Source: Pseudodesulfovibrio tunisiensis (lineage in GTDB: Bacteria > Desulfobacterota > Desulfovibrionia > Desulfovibrionales > Desulfovibrionaceae). Taken from it: a stretch of 64,000 bases of DNA. Each line of letters opens with the position of its first letter. Position 1 is the stretch's first letter. The position numbers and the translations under genes are program-made. The notes beneath the pieces were generated by a model. That model was not told the DNA's origin. It did no database searches and worked only from the letters and a program-made list of their open reading frames with translations. Shown here one piece after another: positions 52,941 through 62,476 of the stretch. The stretch lies in the NCBI RefSeq assembly GCF_022809775.1, contig NZ_CP094380.1, positions 2,889,501 through 2,953,500 on the forward strand. Reading direction: 5' to 3'.

Positions 52941-54007
52941 CTGCCATACCCCCTGATGATCAGGTACAGAAATGCGGGCGCGCCCAGAAACGACGTGAGC
53001 ACGGAAACCGGCAGCACGTGCGGGGCGAGCATGAGTCGGGCCACGGTGTCGGACAGCAGCAGAAGCAGCCCGCCGCACACCACGGACGCGGGCAGCAGGA
53101 AGCGGTGGTCGTCGCCGATGAGTCGGCGCACCATGTGCGGACAGACCAGCCCCACGAAGCCGATCACCCCGAGAAAGGCCACGATCACGGACGTGGCCAG
53201 TGACGCGGCCAGCATGGCCAGCAGCCGGACGCGCTCCACGCGAACACCCAGCCCCTTGGCGGTTTCGTCGCCCGCGTCAATGGCATTGTAGTTCCAGCGG
53301 TTCAGCGCAAAGAAGCCGATGCATGCGGCCGAGGCAATCGTAATGATGCCCAGCTCGGTCCAACTGGCCCGGGCCGTGTCCCCGAAGCTCCAGAACACGA
53401 TGGCCGCGAGCTGCACGTCATCCGCGAAATATTGCAGGAACATGGTTCCGGCAGTGAACAGGGACCCCAGCGCCACGCCGGTCAGGACCATGACTTCGGG
53501 CGTTGCCCCGCGCATGCGGGAGATGCCGATGATCACGGCCGTGGCAATCAGGCTCATGGCAAAGGCAATGACCGTGGTGGCGTACGGATTGGAAATCACG
53601 ATGGCGTCCGCGCCCGTGGAGTGCATGGCCCCGGTGTCCAGCACCATGACGGACAGGGCTGCGCCGAATGCCGCGGCATGGGAGATGCCGAGCGTGAAGG
53701 GCGAGCCGAGCGGATTGCGCAGCACGGACTGCATGACCGCACCAGCCGCGGCCAGTCCGGCACCGGCCACGATGGCGGCCAGGGCCTGGGGCAATCGGAT
53801 GTTCCAGACGATGGCATTCCATCGAGCGGAAGGGGATATGCCGGACAGGGAGCGCCACACGTCGGCAAGGGGGATGTTCACGGCCCCGAGCGATACCGCG
53901 GCCAGCAGCGACACGGCGAGCAGGGCCAGCCCGCCCGCGATGAAAAGGGTTTTTCGTCCCACGTAGCGGCGGTATTCCTCGGGTACGGTGCCGTCGGCAA
54001 GATGCAT
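52937..54007 (-). CDS. FecCD-family ABC transporter permease
   Basis: A 356-residue inner-membrane subunit with about ten helices. Family motifs include the L-R-N-P-L-G-S-P-F-T-L-G-I-S-H coupling-loop region and V-G-L-V-C-P-H-M-V-R-R. It forms the homodimeric channel for iron-siderophore, cobalamin, heme or molybdate/tungstate. The FmdE neighbour favours molybdate/tungstate or another metal. It is the middle gene of the importer operon. Confidence 0.92.
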   Translation of the reverse strand: MHLADGTVPEEYRRYVGRKTLFIAGGLALLAVSLLAAVSLGAVNIPLADVWRSLSGISPSARWNAIVWNIRLPQALAAIVAGAGLAAAGAVMQSVLRNPLGSPFTLGISHAAAFGAALSVMVLDTGAMHSTGADAIVISNPYATTVIAFAMSLIATAVIIGISRMRGATPEVMVLTGVALGSLFTAGTMFLQYFADDVQLAAIVFWSFGDTARASWTELGIITIASAACIGFFALNRWNYNAIDAGDETAKGLGVRVERVRLLAMLAASLATSVIVAFLGVIGFVGLVCPHMVRRLIGDDHRFLLPASVVCGGLLLLLSDTVARLMLAPHVLPVSVLTSFLGAPAFLYLIIRGYGR

Positions 54008-54019
54008 GAAGGCTCCTCG

Positions 54020-55201
54020 CTACCTTGCCAGAATTTCGGCCTTGTCCCCGATGCGGACCTTGTCCGGATCCAGACGCTGGAACGCGAGGCTGCCGAACGC
54101 CTTGTTCATGCCCTCGAATACGGGCTTGCCCACCAGAAAACGGTAGATATAGTCGGCCTTGGTCACCGGATCAACCCCCTTGAACGCCTCGGGGTAGAGC
54201 ACGGTGCCGATGAAGTACGCGTCCGCAAGGGTGCTACCGTGATTGGAGGTGTACCAGTTGTAGGGAAGCACGCCGTAGATGCGTCCGGTCTTGCGCGCGG
54301 CAAGGTGCTGGTAGGCCGGGTCCGTGGCCAGTTCATGCAGGGAATTGGCCGTGGCTCCGGCACGGATGGTGGACAGGTCCACGAACACGGTCTCCGGGTT
54401 CCATTCGAGCAGTTTTTCCTTGGCCACGTCCGCATGTTCGGTCAGGGCCTGCCCCGGGGCAGGGGCCGCGACATTGCGCGCGTTCAGGAACAGGAAGGGC
54501 GGATAGCCCGGTTCCGTGGACTGGAAGCCGTGCGGGCCCTTGAACGCGATGCCGCCCACATAGCAGGTCGGGCGATCCTGTTCCGCCACGCTTGCGGCGC
54601 GCTTTTCCAGATCAGCCACGGTCCTGTCGAAAAATCCGATCACGGCCTCGGCGCGGTCATCGACGCCAAGCACCTTGCCCATGAGGCGCAGGGAGGCGTC
54701 CATGGCTGCCCGGCGGTGGCCGAGGTCGCCGTAATCCAGAACCACGACGGGAATTCCGGTCTTGGTCTGCAGTTCCACGGGATCATGGCCCATCTTGGCG
54801 TAGGTCTTGAAGATCACCTGCGGCTGCGGTTCCAGAGCCGCGATGAGCTCGGGGTTGTCGTGTCCCCGGAACTCCCCGAACATGGGCAGCCTGTCGAATT
54901 CGGGATTGGCCATGGCATAGGGGCGGGCATCGATGCGTGTCTTGCGCAGTTCGATGTTGTCCACGGCAACGGCCCGGTCCTGAGCCTGCAGGTAGGTCAG
55001 GTAGCGCAGGCATCCCGGTCCGGAGCAGATCACGCGTGCGGCCTTTTCCGGAACCTGCACGGCCCGGCCCAGAGCGTCGGTTACGGTGATGGTTGCGGCT
55101 TTCGGTCCTTCCGACTTGGGCGTTTCATTGGAACAGCCGAAAGCGGAAAGAATCAGTGCGGTCAAGGCCAGACAAATCCAAAAACGGAATTCGCGTTTCA
55201 T
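54020..55201 (-). CDS. ABC transporter substrate-binding lipoprotein (TroA/FecB-like)
   Basis: A 393-residue lipoprotein. The lipobox L-S-A-F-G-C places the lipidated Cys at 23. It then has the class III binding-protein pattern T-V-T-D-A-L-G-R-A-V and R-V-I-C-S-G-P, two lobes and a long connecting helix. The N-Y-T-S-N-H-like segment W-Y-T-S-N-H-G-S near the C-terminus is common in the metal/oxyanion subgroup. The start at ATG 55201 follows AGGGGTGG. First gene of the importer operon. Substrate unproven. Confidence 0.9.
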   Translation of the reverse strand: MKREFRFWICLALTALILSAFGCSNETPKSEGPKAATITVTDALGRAVQVPEKAARVICSGPGCLRYLTYLQAQDRAVAVDNIELRKTRIDARPYAMANPEFDRLPMFGEFRGHDNPELIAALEPQPQVIFKTYAKMGHDPVELQTKTGIPVVVLDYGDLGHRRAAMDASLRLMGKVLGVDDRAEAVIGFFDRTVADLEKRAASVAEQDRPTCYVGGIAFKGPHGFQSTEPGYPPFLFLNARNVAAPAPGQALTEHADVAKEKLLEWNPETVFVDLSTIRAGATANSLHELATDPAYQHLAARKTGRIYGVLPYNWYTSNHGSTLADAYFIGTVLYPEAFKGVDPVTKADYIYRFLVGKPVFEGMNKAFGSLAFQRLDPDKVRIGDKAEILAR

Positions 55202-55250
55202 TTTCCACCCCTGCATGGGAAATACTGTTTCAGGATTGCAATATGCGATG

Positions 55251-55277
55251 GGTATACGAATTGGAAAAACGTGTCAA
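55251..55277 (-). promoter_or_regulatory. possible promoter of the importer operon
   Basis: On the minus strand TTGACA (55277-55272), a 15-bp spacer and TATACC (55256-55251). The -35 is perfect and the spacing short, which may reflect activator or metalloregulator control. No Fur box was recognised. Confidence 0.4.
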
Positions 55278-55340
55278 TTTAAGCTGCATTTTTCCCGATA
55301 GGTATTTCCATGCAGGGAAGGTAAATGAAAAGAATGCGAA

Positions 55341-56231
55341 TCAGCGATTGGTCAGCCAGACTCCGGCTATGACCATGCCTCCGCCGAGAATCAGGGACAG
55401 ATGCACGGGTTCGCCCAGCAGCAGAAAGCCGAACACGATGGCGAACACCGGGACCAGATTGATGAATATGCCGGATCGGGCCGCACCGATCACGCGGATG
55501 GCCTCGTAGTACCAGAAATAGGCCAGGCCCGTGGCAAGCACGCCGAGAAAGAACACGCATGCCCAATCCACAGGCCGGGCGTGCTGGATGTCCGCGCCCA
55601 GACCGACATGCACGGCCGGCCCCAGCAGCATGAGCGTGCCGAGAATGCAGGACCATGTCACGGCGGACAGCGGCGAGATGCGTTTCATGGCCGCCTTGCC
55701 GCCAAGGGAATAGGCGGTCCAGCTGGCCACGCATCCGAGGATGAGCAGATCGCCCCGGCTCATGCCGCCCTGAAGCAGCGCCAGAGGATTGCCGTCCGCA
55801 ATGACCACGGCCACGCCGCACAGGGACAGCAGGGTGCCGACCACGCGTAACGGGCCAAAGCGTTCCCGGAACAGGAAGGCGGAACAGACGGCAATGCAGA
55901 CCGGAATGCAGGCCACGATGAGCGCGGCCCTGCCTGCCGGAACGAATTTCAGGCCCGTGAAGAAGAAGTGACTGTAGGCGAAAACCCCGGTCAACCCGAG
56001 AAACAGGGCATGTGGCAGGTCCCGCAGGGCGAGACGCGGCAGCCTGCCTTCGGCGCGGCGGGTCATCAGGGCGAGAAAGATGGATGCGGACAGAAAACGG
56101 AGAAACGCGGACGACATGGGGTGCAGGGATTCCCCGAGCACGCGTCCGGCGATCCATGTTCCGCCCCAGAGCGCCATGCTGGCCACGAGCAGCACATACC
56201 TGCCCGCCAGCGAGGGCCTTTCCTGATTCAT
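55341..56231 (-). CDS. EamA/DMT-family transporter
   Basis: A 296-residue inner-membrane protein with ten helices in two five-helix EamA repeats (G-G-T-W-I-A-G-R-V early; the second copy starts near A-S-W-T-A-Y-S-L-G-G). The family exports amino acids, nucleotides or other metabolites; the substrate is unknown. ATG 56231 follows GAGGAGG. Longer upstream frames lack similarity. Divergent from the DUF3089 gene. Confidence 0.87.
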   Translation of the reverse strand: MNQERPSLAGRYVLLVASMALWGGTWIAGRVLGESLHPMSSAFLRFLSASIFLALMTRRAEGRLPRLALRDLPHALFLGLTGVFAYSHFFFTGLKFVPAGRAALIVACIPVCIAVCSAFLFRERFGPLRVVGTLLSLCGVAVVIADGNPLALLQGGMSRGDLLILGCVASWTAYSLGGKAAMKRISPLSAVTWSCILGTLMLLGPAVHVGLGADIQHARPVDWACVFFLGVLATGLAYFWYYEAIRVIGAARSGIFINLVPVFAIVFGFLLLGEPVHLSLILGGGMVIAGVWLTNR

Positions 56232-56412
56232 GCGGTCCTCCTCAAGCAGGCTTGTACACGACTTGCCCTGCAAATGTCGATGCGGCTCTTTTGCGCTGGG
56301 CGTTTGATCATTCCATCGTGCATGTGCTATCCGGGGCCATGGTGCAAAATGTGTTTTCCGCATGGATTTCCATGTTTCCGTATCCCCATCATTCGGGTTT
56401 GAGAGGATCATC

Positions 56413-57402
56413 ATGAAACGATTCGGACTGCATTCGTGTCTCCTGTTTTTTCTGCTGGCGGTTGCGGCATTGCCCGCACTGGCCGGAACCACGCCGGACA
56501 ATGCCGGGGTTCCGCCCTGTCCGGACTATGCCGACGATTTCAGCTGGGCTGCCAGGGAGGCGACCCCTGACAAGCCCGTGGACGTGTTCTACGTCTATCC
56601 GACCATCTATCCGGAGGCATCGCCCAAGAACATGGACATTCGACGCAAGGACCTGCGCGCCCGGGCCGAACATCTGCTCGTGGCACAGGCCGGGGTGTTT
56701 TCCGGTTCCGCCAATCTGTTCGCCCCGTTCTACCGGCAGGTGTCCTTTACCGTGCTGGACCCGGAAAAGGACATGTTCCACGACCAGTATCTGCGTATCG
56801 GCGCGGACGACGTGCACCGGGCGTTCGACTATTATCTGGCGCGCCTGAATCCGGACCGCCCGTTCATTCTGGCCGGAGACAGTCAGGGCTCCGTGGTTCT
56901 GCTCGATCTGCTTCGCAGGCGTTTTTTCGAACCCGCATTGCAAGAGCGGCTCGTGGCCGCGTACCTGATCGGCTACTCCGTGACTCGGGACGATCTGAAG
57001 CGATATCCCTGGCTGAAGATTGCCCGGCGTGCGGATGACACGGGCGTGATCATTACCTTCAATACGCAGGCGCCGGGTGCGACAGGCTCTCCGGTCCTGC
57101 GACCGGGCGCAGCCTGCGTGAACCCGTTGAACTGGACCACCACGGACGCGCCTGCGGACAAGTCCCTGAATCTGGGGGCGGTGTTCTTCAATGAAAAGAC
57201 CAGCGAGATCGAGCGGGAGATTCCGGGATATGCCGGTGCCCGGATTGATCCCGAGACCGGCGCTCTGGTCACGAATCCGCCGGAGAGGCTGGATATCGGG
57301 CATTTCCCTCCCGGCGTATACCACAAGTACGACTATGCGTTCTGGTATCGGAATCTCGAACGGAACGCGGCAGAGCGGATCAGGGCCTATCTGGCGAAAT
57401 AG
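56413..57402 (+). CDS. secreted DUF3089 alpha/beta-hydrolase-like protein
   Basis: A 329-residue exported protein with a signal peptide (about residues 1-25, L-P-A-L-A-G). DUF3089 features are present: V-D-V-F-Y-V-Y-P-T-I-Y near residue 50 and the nucleophile elbow L-A-G-D-S-Q-G-S (Ser in G-D-S-Q-G). The fold is an alpha/beta hydrolase; the substrate is unknown, and lipase or esterase activity is plausible. The ATG at 56413 follows GAGAGG and begins the signal peptide. Confidence 0.83.
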   Translation: MKRFGLHSCLLFFLLAVAALPALAGTTPDNAGVPPCPDYADDFSWAAREATPDKPVDVFYVYPTIYPEASPKNMDIRRKDLRARAEHLLVAQAGVFSGSANLFAPFYRQVSFTVLDPEKDMFHDQYLRIGADDVHRAFDYYLARLNPDRPFILAGDSQGSVVLLDLLRRRFFEPALQERLVAAYLIGYSVTRDDLKRYPWLKIARRADDTGVIITFNTQAPGATGSPVLRPGAACVNPLNWTTTDAPADKSLNLGAVFFNEKTSEIEREIPGYAGARIDPETGALVTNPPERLDIGHFPPGVYHKYDYAFWYRNLERNAAERIRAYLAK

Positions 57403-57421
57403 CCGATGCATGCACTGCATG

Positions 57422-57451
57422 AAAAAAGGGGCGCGACCTGAGTCGCGCCCC
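57422..57451 (-). terminator. terminator of trmI
   Basis: On the minus strand GGGGCGCGAC, loop TCAG, GTCGCGCCCC and six T. On the plus strand the same stem may also stop the DUF3089 gene but has few T. Confidence 0.8.
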
Positions 57452-57485
57452 TTGAATATCCGATGAAACGGACTGGTTCGGCCTG

Positions 57486-58349
57486 CTAGCCGTTGTCCGC
57501 GCTGCCCACGTCCTCGGACGCGGCTTCGTCGATTTCCCTGGCCAGATCTTCTTCCGAAGGCTGGGCCGGAGTTTCGTCCTCTTTCGGCTCTTCCATGTAC
57601 CGGGCAAAGACCAGAAAGCCGGTGTGGGCGACCATGCGGTCGTCGGGGCGGAGCCTGTCCGCAACGGGCTTCCAGCGGCGGACCAGGATTTCCATGACTT
57701 CCATGTCTGCGAACGGGCCGTCTTCCAGCCCCCGCAGCAGGTCGCTCACCTGATTGGTGGTGGGCAGCAGAAAGCCGCACATGGCGCCGGGAATGACTGC
57801 GCCGGGAATGTTGTGCAGGTATTCCCACGGGGTGCGCACATCAAGGAAAAGCGCGTCCGCGCCGGTGTGCACGAACCCTTCCTCGATGTTCTGGTTGACC
57901 TGTTCCACGCGTTGGGCCAGCCCGACACGTTCAAGGTTCTTGCCCGCGAGCTTGTAGAATTCCTCGCGGCGCTCGTAGGTGTAGACCTTGCCGGTCTCGC
58001 CCACGAACCAGGCCAGCGCTGTGGTCAGGCCGCCCGAGCCCGTGCCGGACTCGATGACCCGGGAGCCGGGACCGATGCCCAGCTTGAGCATCAGGTAGCC
58101 GATTTCCTTGGGATACATGATCTGGGTCTGGCGCTTCACGCCCTTGATCAGGTCGTGGAGCGTGGGTTTGAGCACCAGATACGGCCTGCCCAGATGGGTC
58201 CGCACGTACTGGCCGAACCCGGCCTTGCGCACGTCTTCCATGAGCAGCATGCCGTCATGGGTGTGCACTTCGCCTTCCGGCTCGAATTTTCTAAGGTATC
58301 TTTTGCCCTTCTGACTGATGAGCAGAACAAGCTGTCCGGGTTCGATCAT
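57486..58349 (-). CDS. trmI: tRNA (adenine-N1)-methyltransferase, TrmI family
   Basis: Methylates N1 of A58 in the T-loop of tRNAs, stabilising tertiary structure. The 287-residue protein has an N-terminal beta barrel (residues 1-65), Y-P-K-E-I-G-Y before the catalytic domain, SAM motif V-I-E-S-G-T-G-S-G-G near 98, and the D-V-x-T-P-W-E motif near 172. An acidic, disordered C-terminal tail of about 30 residues is extra relative to many homologues. Confidence 0.92.
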   Translation of the reverse strand: MIEPGQLVLLISQKGKRYLRKFEPEGEVHTHDGMLLMEDVRKAGFGQYVRTHLGRPYLVLKPTLHDLIKGVKRQTQIMYPKEIGYLMLKLGIGPGSRVIESGTGSGGLTTALAWFVGETGKVYTYERREEFYKLAGKNLERVGLAQRVEQVNQNIEEGFVHTGADALFLDVRTPWEYLHNIPGAVIPGAMCGFLLPTTNQVSDLLRGLEDGPFADMEVMEILVRRWKPVADRLRPDDRMVAHTGFLVFARYMEEPKEDETPAQPSEEDLAREIDEAASEDVGSADNG

Positions 58350-58523
58350 TGATCCGGCCTCCCTGGGGTGTGAAATTCTGCCCTCAGGTACGGCGGAGCG
58401 TGCCGGAAGTCAAGGAAAAGGCGGCTTCCCGGCCTGATGGCGGCATTCGATACGCAACACATTATACCCGAACAAGGTGAATAATCCTTGCGTCCATGCC
58501 GCCCGGCCTGTACTCCATGACCA

Positions 58524-58560
58524 TGACGCGTCTTGACTTTCGCGCGTCAGGGGGTAAGAA
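58524..58560 (+). promoter_or_regulatory. promoter with flanking inverted repeat for the radical SAM-rng unit
   Basis: TTGACT (58533-58538), 16 bp, TAAGAA (58555-58560). A perfect 7-bp inverted repeat, TGACGCG (58524-58530) and CGCGTCA (58543-58549), straddles the -35 and could be an operator. Confidence 0.45.
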
Positions 58561-58644
58561 CCCTACTGAAAATTTTTTATTCCCGAGCCGATGGATGTTT
58601 CCATCCGGTACGGGAGCCGGGTTTCCCGGAAGAACGGATTCGCA

Positions 58645-59595
58645 ATGGCGTACAAATATGTTTTCGGCCCGGTCATGAGCGGGCGGCTTGGCCGCTCTCT
58701 CGGTCTCGACCTTTTGGGCGACCGCATCTGCAGCATGGACTGCGTGTACTGTGAAGTCGGCAGGACACGCATGCTCACGTGCGAGCGCGCGCCCTACGTC
58801 TCGGCCGAAGACATCCTCGAGGAACTCTCGCAATGGAAGAACGAGGGATTCGAACCGCCGGATTTCATCACCCTGGGCGGCATGGGAGAACCGTGCCTGA
58901 ACACGGAAATGCTTTACGTGATCCAGGGCTCGAGGGAACTGTTTCCCGATGTGCCGGTGGCGGTCCTGACCAATTCCACCCTGCTCGTGGATGAGCAGGT
59001 ACGGCGCGAGCTTGCCGAGGCCGATGTGGTGCTTCCCAGCCTGGATTCATTGGTGAACGAGGAATTCCTCGCCATGAACAGGCCTGTGGAAGGCATCCTG
59101 CCGGACGCGGTGGCCAACGCCCTGCTCGAGTTTCGAAAAACGTTCACGGGGAAAATCTTTCTGGAAGTCCTCCTTGCCGAGGGAGTCAACGACTCTGACG
59201 AAAACCTCGGAAGGATCAAGGATTTTTGCAAGCGCCTGAAGCCCGACAGGGTGGACGTGGTGACTCTGAACCGGCCCGGCACGGTCAAGAGCATCGGTCC
59301 CGTGGGCGAGGCTGTACTCAGCCGTTGGCGCGAGGCGTTGCAGGCCGACGAAAAGGCCGAACCGAAACACGAATATGCCAAGGCCGAGATCGATCCCGAC
59401 AGGCTGGCCGAACTCGTGGTCGCGTCGCTCGACCGCAGACCCCAGACCTTGGAGCAGCTTTCCGAAGCATTGGAAGCCGATCCCGATGCCGTTCGTGCGG
59501 TTCTGAAAACCCTTATCGATGAGGGGCATGCCATTGAAAGGCGCGGCAAGGCCGGCACTTTCTATCACGGCATGGCCCACGAATACGAGCCCTAG
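58645..59595 (+). CDS. radical SAM protein with C-terminal winged-helix-like domain
   Basis: A 316-residue radical SAM enzyme. The cluster motif is C-S-M-D-C-V-Y-C (C-x3-C-x2-C, residues about 30-37), and G-G-M-G-E-P follows. The N-terminus Y-K-Y-V-F-G-P-V is typical of a family of uncharacterised radical SAM proteins. About 70 C-terminal residues resemble a winged helix (L-E-Q-L-S-E-A-L-E). The start at ATG 58645 gives the family N-terminus; ATG 58591 would add 18 residues. The reaction is unknown. It is 48 bp upstream of rng, probably one operon. Confidence 0.83.
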   Translation: MAYKYVFGPVMSGRLGRSLGLDLLGDRICSMDCVYCEVGRTRMLTCERAPYVSAEDILEELSQWKNEGFEPPDFITLGGMGEPCLNTEMLYVIQGSRELFPDVPVAVLTNSTLLVDEQVRRELAEADVVLPSLDSLVNEEFLAMNRPVEGILPDAVANALLEFRKTFTGKIFLEVLLAEGVNDSDENLGRIKDFCKRLKPDRVDVVTLNRPGTVKSIGPVGEAVLSRWREALQADEKAEPKHEYAKAEIDPDRLAELVVASLDRRPQTLEQLSEALEADPDAVRAVLKTLIDEGHAIERRGKAGTFYHGMAHEYEP

Positions 59596-59643
59596 GGAGC
59601 AACGCCATGATTTCAAACATTTTTCTTATGGAAAGAGGTGCAT

Positions 59644-61110
59644 ATGTCGCCCAAGAACAAACGACAGAAAATGTTCATTTCGGTGCTGCCGGAAGAACAG
59701 GTGGAGGTTGTCCTCGCTGAGGAAGGCAAGGTCAACGAGTACTATGTGGAGATGGTCCACCAGGAAAAGACCAAGGGGAACATCTACAAGGGGTACATCC
59801 ACAACATCGACAACGGGCTTCAGGCCGCGTTCATCAATTACGGGGCCGAGCGAAACGGATTTCTCCAGATCGACGAGGTCCATCCCGAATACTATCAGGG
59901 TGGGTACAAGCTGAACAAGGGTCAGCGGTATCCCCTGATTCAGAAGATTCTCAAGCCCGGACAGGAAATTCTGGTTCAGGTGGTCAAGGAGCCCACGGGC
60001 AAGAAGGGCGCGTTTCTCACGTCCTATCTGTCCCTGCCCGGTCGCAGCTTTGTCTACACCATCGGTCGCGACCAGATGGGCGTTTCCCGCAAGATCGAGG
60101 ATGAAAAGGAACGCGTTCGCCTCAAGAAGGTGCTTCGCAGCCTCACCCCGGCCGAAGGCGTGGGCCTGATCGCGCGCACTGCGGCCGTGGGCCAGCCCAA
60201 GGCCGCTCTGGAGCACGACTTCAAGTTCCTGAACAGGTTGTGGAAGGAAGTGCGGGCCAAGGCGCAGGAGGCCAAGGCGCCGTCCCTGGTCTACAAGGAG
60301 CTTTCGCTGGCGCCCCGCGCCGTGCGCGACTACCTGACCACCGACGTTACCGAGGTGTGGGTGGACGACGCCGAGACCTGCGAAACCGTCCGGGACTATG
60401 CGGCTCTGGCATTCCCGCGCAAATCCGGTCTGGTCAAGCTGCACGACGACCCGGAAACCACTCTGCTGGAACGGTTCAATCTGGTGCGTCAGGTGCAGGA
60501 AATCTATTCCCGCGAGGCACTCATGCCCTCGGGCGGCAGGCTCGTGTTCGATCAGACCGAGGCCCTGACCGCCGTGGACATCAACTCCGGCAAGATCGGT
60601 GGCGAGCGCAACTTCCAGAAGATGGCGCTCAAGACCAATCTGGAGGCGGCAGAGGAGATCGCCCGCCAGCTTCGACTGCGCGACATCGGCGGTCAGGTGG
60701 TCATCGACTTCATCGAGATGAAGGACCCCAAGCACTGCCGCGAAGTGGAGAAGACCATGCGCGCCGCGCTCAAGAATGATCGGGCGCGTACCGACGTGAG
60801 CCGCATTTCCAGCTTCGGTCTCATGGAGCTGGTGCGTCAGCGTCTCGGCTCCTCGGCCATTGCCATCAGCACCGAGGCCTGTCCCTACTGCAAGGGCACG
60901 GGCATTCGCCGCAACATGGAATGGCAGGCCCTGAGCGCGCTCAAGGACATTCATCGCCAGCTCCGCCGCAAGAGCTGCCCGGATACCCTGAAGTACGACT
61001 GCGACGAGGAAGTCGCCATCTATCTGCTCAACCACAAGCGCACCATGCTGTGCGATCTGGAAAAGCGCTACGACAAGACCATTCACATCGATTTCGTTTA
61101 CGACGACTAG
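59644..61110 (+). CDS. rng: ribonuclease E/G family endoribonuclease
   Basis: An endoribonuclease acting in rRNA 5'-end maturation and mRNA decay. The 488-residue protein has an S1 domain (about residues 37-125), a 5'-sensor/RNase-H-like region, and a DNase-I-like catalytic part with Asp residues in F-D-Q-T-E-A-L-T-A-V-D-I-N-S-G. The Zn-link C-P-Y-C-K-G-T-G is near residue 415. It has no long RNase E-type C-terminal scaffold, so RNase G-like. ATG 59644 follows AGAGGTG; GTG 59638 is an alternative. Confidence 0.93.
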   Translation: MSPKNKRQKMFISVLPEEQVEVVLAEEGKVNEYYVEMVHQEKTKGNIYKGYIHNIDNGLQAAFINYGAERNGFLQIDEVHPEYYQGGYKLNKGQRYPLIQKILKPGQEILVQVVKEPTGKKGAFLTSYLSLPGRSFVYTIGRDQMGVSRKIEDEKERVRLKKVLRSLTPAEGVGLIARTAAVGQPKAALEHDFKFLNRLWKEVRAKAQEAKAPSLVYKELSLAPRAVRDYLTTDVTEVWVDDAETCETVRDYAALAFPRKSGLVKLHDDPETTLLERFNLVRQVQEIYSREALMPSGGRLVFDQTEALTAVDINSGKIGGERNFQKMALKTNLEAAEEIARQLRLRDIGGQVVIDFIEMKDPKHCREVEKTMRAALKNDRARTDVSRISSFGLMELVRQRLGSSAIAISTEACPYCKGTGIRRNMEWQALSALKDIHRQLRRKSCPDTLKYDCDEEVAIYLLNHKRTMLCDLEKRYDKTIHIDFVYDD

Positions 61111-61128
61111 ACCTGCGATGTTCAACAG

Positions 61129-61158
61129 GCCGCCGGAAGCAGTTCCGGCGGCCTTTTT
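61129..61158 (+). terminator. rng terminator
   Basis: GGCCGCCGGAA (61129-61139), loop GCAG, TTCCGGCGGCC and five T. Confidence 0.88.
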
Positions 61159-61178
61159 CGTTTCGGGCAAGGGGAACG

Positions 61179-62432
61179 TTATTCGCCCAGTCCGGCCCCA
61201 AGGGCCTTTTGCGCCCAGTGGCGGGCGCGGGCATAGAGCAGATCGCCCTGACGCATGTCCAGATTCAGAAGCCGCAAGGCCTCGGCCGTATCCCGCCACA
61301 GCCCCTTTTCATAGCTGCTTGCCAGCCCCAGCAGGGAGTGCAGCGGATTTCTTCCGGTCAGGGCATCGGCGATTTCGTCGTCCAGCGGCAGTGTCGTGAG
61401 AATGTCGTCCATTTTCACGTCGAGCATGGCATCGAGCAGGGAGAACAGGCCGATGGTGAACATGGCGTCCGGCTGACAGGATTTGAGCGCGTCCGTGTTG
61501 CACAGGGATTCCAGAAATTTGGCTCGTTGAACCGACATGGAGGCCAGTTCCCCGGCCTTGGGCGCCGGGTTGAGGTCGGCCAGAATCGCGGTGTGCAGCC
61601 ACTGCCGTATCTGCCGTTCCCCGAGAAATGCCACGGCTCGATCCAGTGACGTCACCTTGTACCGCAGGCCGAGGCTCACGGAATTGATGTACCGGAACAG
61701 CCGATAGCTGAGATTGGGATCGGCCTTGAGTATTTCCGTCAGTCGCCGCAGGTGGAAGTCGGACCTGCCGAGTTCCTCCAGCAGTTGCAGTCTGGTCATT
61801 TCGTTGGAAGACAGCTTCTTGCCGGGGATGATGACCGGGCGGCTGAAGAAGAATCCCTGAAACAGGGAAAAACCGAGCTCCCCGAGCGGGGCGAGCAGGT
61901 TGCTGTCCTCCACCTTTTCCGCCAGCAGCAGCGGGCCGCGATCCGGGAGCATGTCCAGTACGGCGTCTGTCTTCGAGAGGTCGCCTTCCATGCCCAGAAT
62001 GTCGATCTTGACGATGTCCGCATATTCCAGAAACGGAAGCAGCTCCGGCTGCCCGACAAAGTCGTCGAGGGCAATGCCGTATCCGGCGTCCTTGAGTCGA
62101 GTCAGGGCCTTGAGCACGGCCGGAGTCGGAGGGACATTCTCGAGCACCTCGATCATGCACACGTCCGGCGGCAGGGCAAAGGCAATGTCGCTGAGGAGCA
62201 GTTTTTCCGGAAAGTTTATGAGGATTCGCGTTGTGCGGGGGAGTCCTTCCGATGCGAGGCTGAATCCGTCCGCAATGACCGAAGACGTGGCCTGAGCCGC
62301 GTCCGTGATGATGGCGCTTTCCTGATCGGACGAGCGGAAGAGCAGCTCATGCCCCCATACGGTCAGGTCCGTCCGGAAGATGGGCTGTCTGGCCACGAAG
62401 ATGGATTCGTACGCAAGCGAAGAGTCGAGCAT
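61179..62432 (-). CDS. EAL-HDOD (YuxH-type) signalling protein
   Basis: A 417-residue cytoplasmic protein. The N-terminal 200 residues are an EAL-like domain (V-A-R-Q-P-I-F, L-D-D-F, V-K-I-D) in which the E-x-L signature has become H-E-L-L-F and several metal ligands are absent, so it is probably not an active c-di-GMP phosphodiesterase. The C-terminal half is HDOD (S-Y-R-L-F-R-Y-I-N-S), which lacks hydrolytic residues. Such proteins transmit c-di-GMP or protein-protein signals. It lies directly upstream-oriented next to two HD-domain genes. Confidence 0.87.
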   Translation of the reverse strand: MLDSSLAYESIFVARQPIFRTDLTVWGHELLFRSSDQESAIITDAAQATSSVIADGFSLASEGLPRTTRILINFPEKLLLSDIAFALPPDVCMIEVLENVPPTPAVLKALTRLKDAGYGIALDDFVGQPELLPFLEYADIVKIDILGMEGDLSKTDAVLDMLPDRGPLLLAEKVEDSNLLAPLGELGFSLFQGFFFSRPVIIPGKKLSSNEMTRLQLLEELGRSDFHLRRLTEILKADPNLSYRLFRYINSVSLGLRYKVTSLDRAVAFLGERQIRQWLHTAILADLNPAPKAGELASMSVQRAKFLESLCNTDALKSCQPDAMFTIGLFSLLDAMLDVKMDDILTTLPLDDEIADALTGRNPLHSLLGLASSYEKGLWRDTAEALRLLNLDMRQGDLLYARARHWAQKALGAGLGE

Positions 62433-62476
62433 GGTCCGACCTTACGTCCTGCGGAAACCGCCGTGCCAGTATTATT

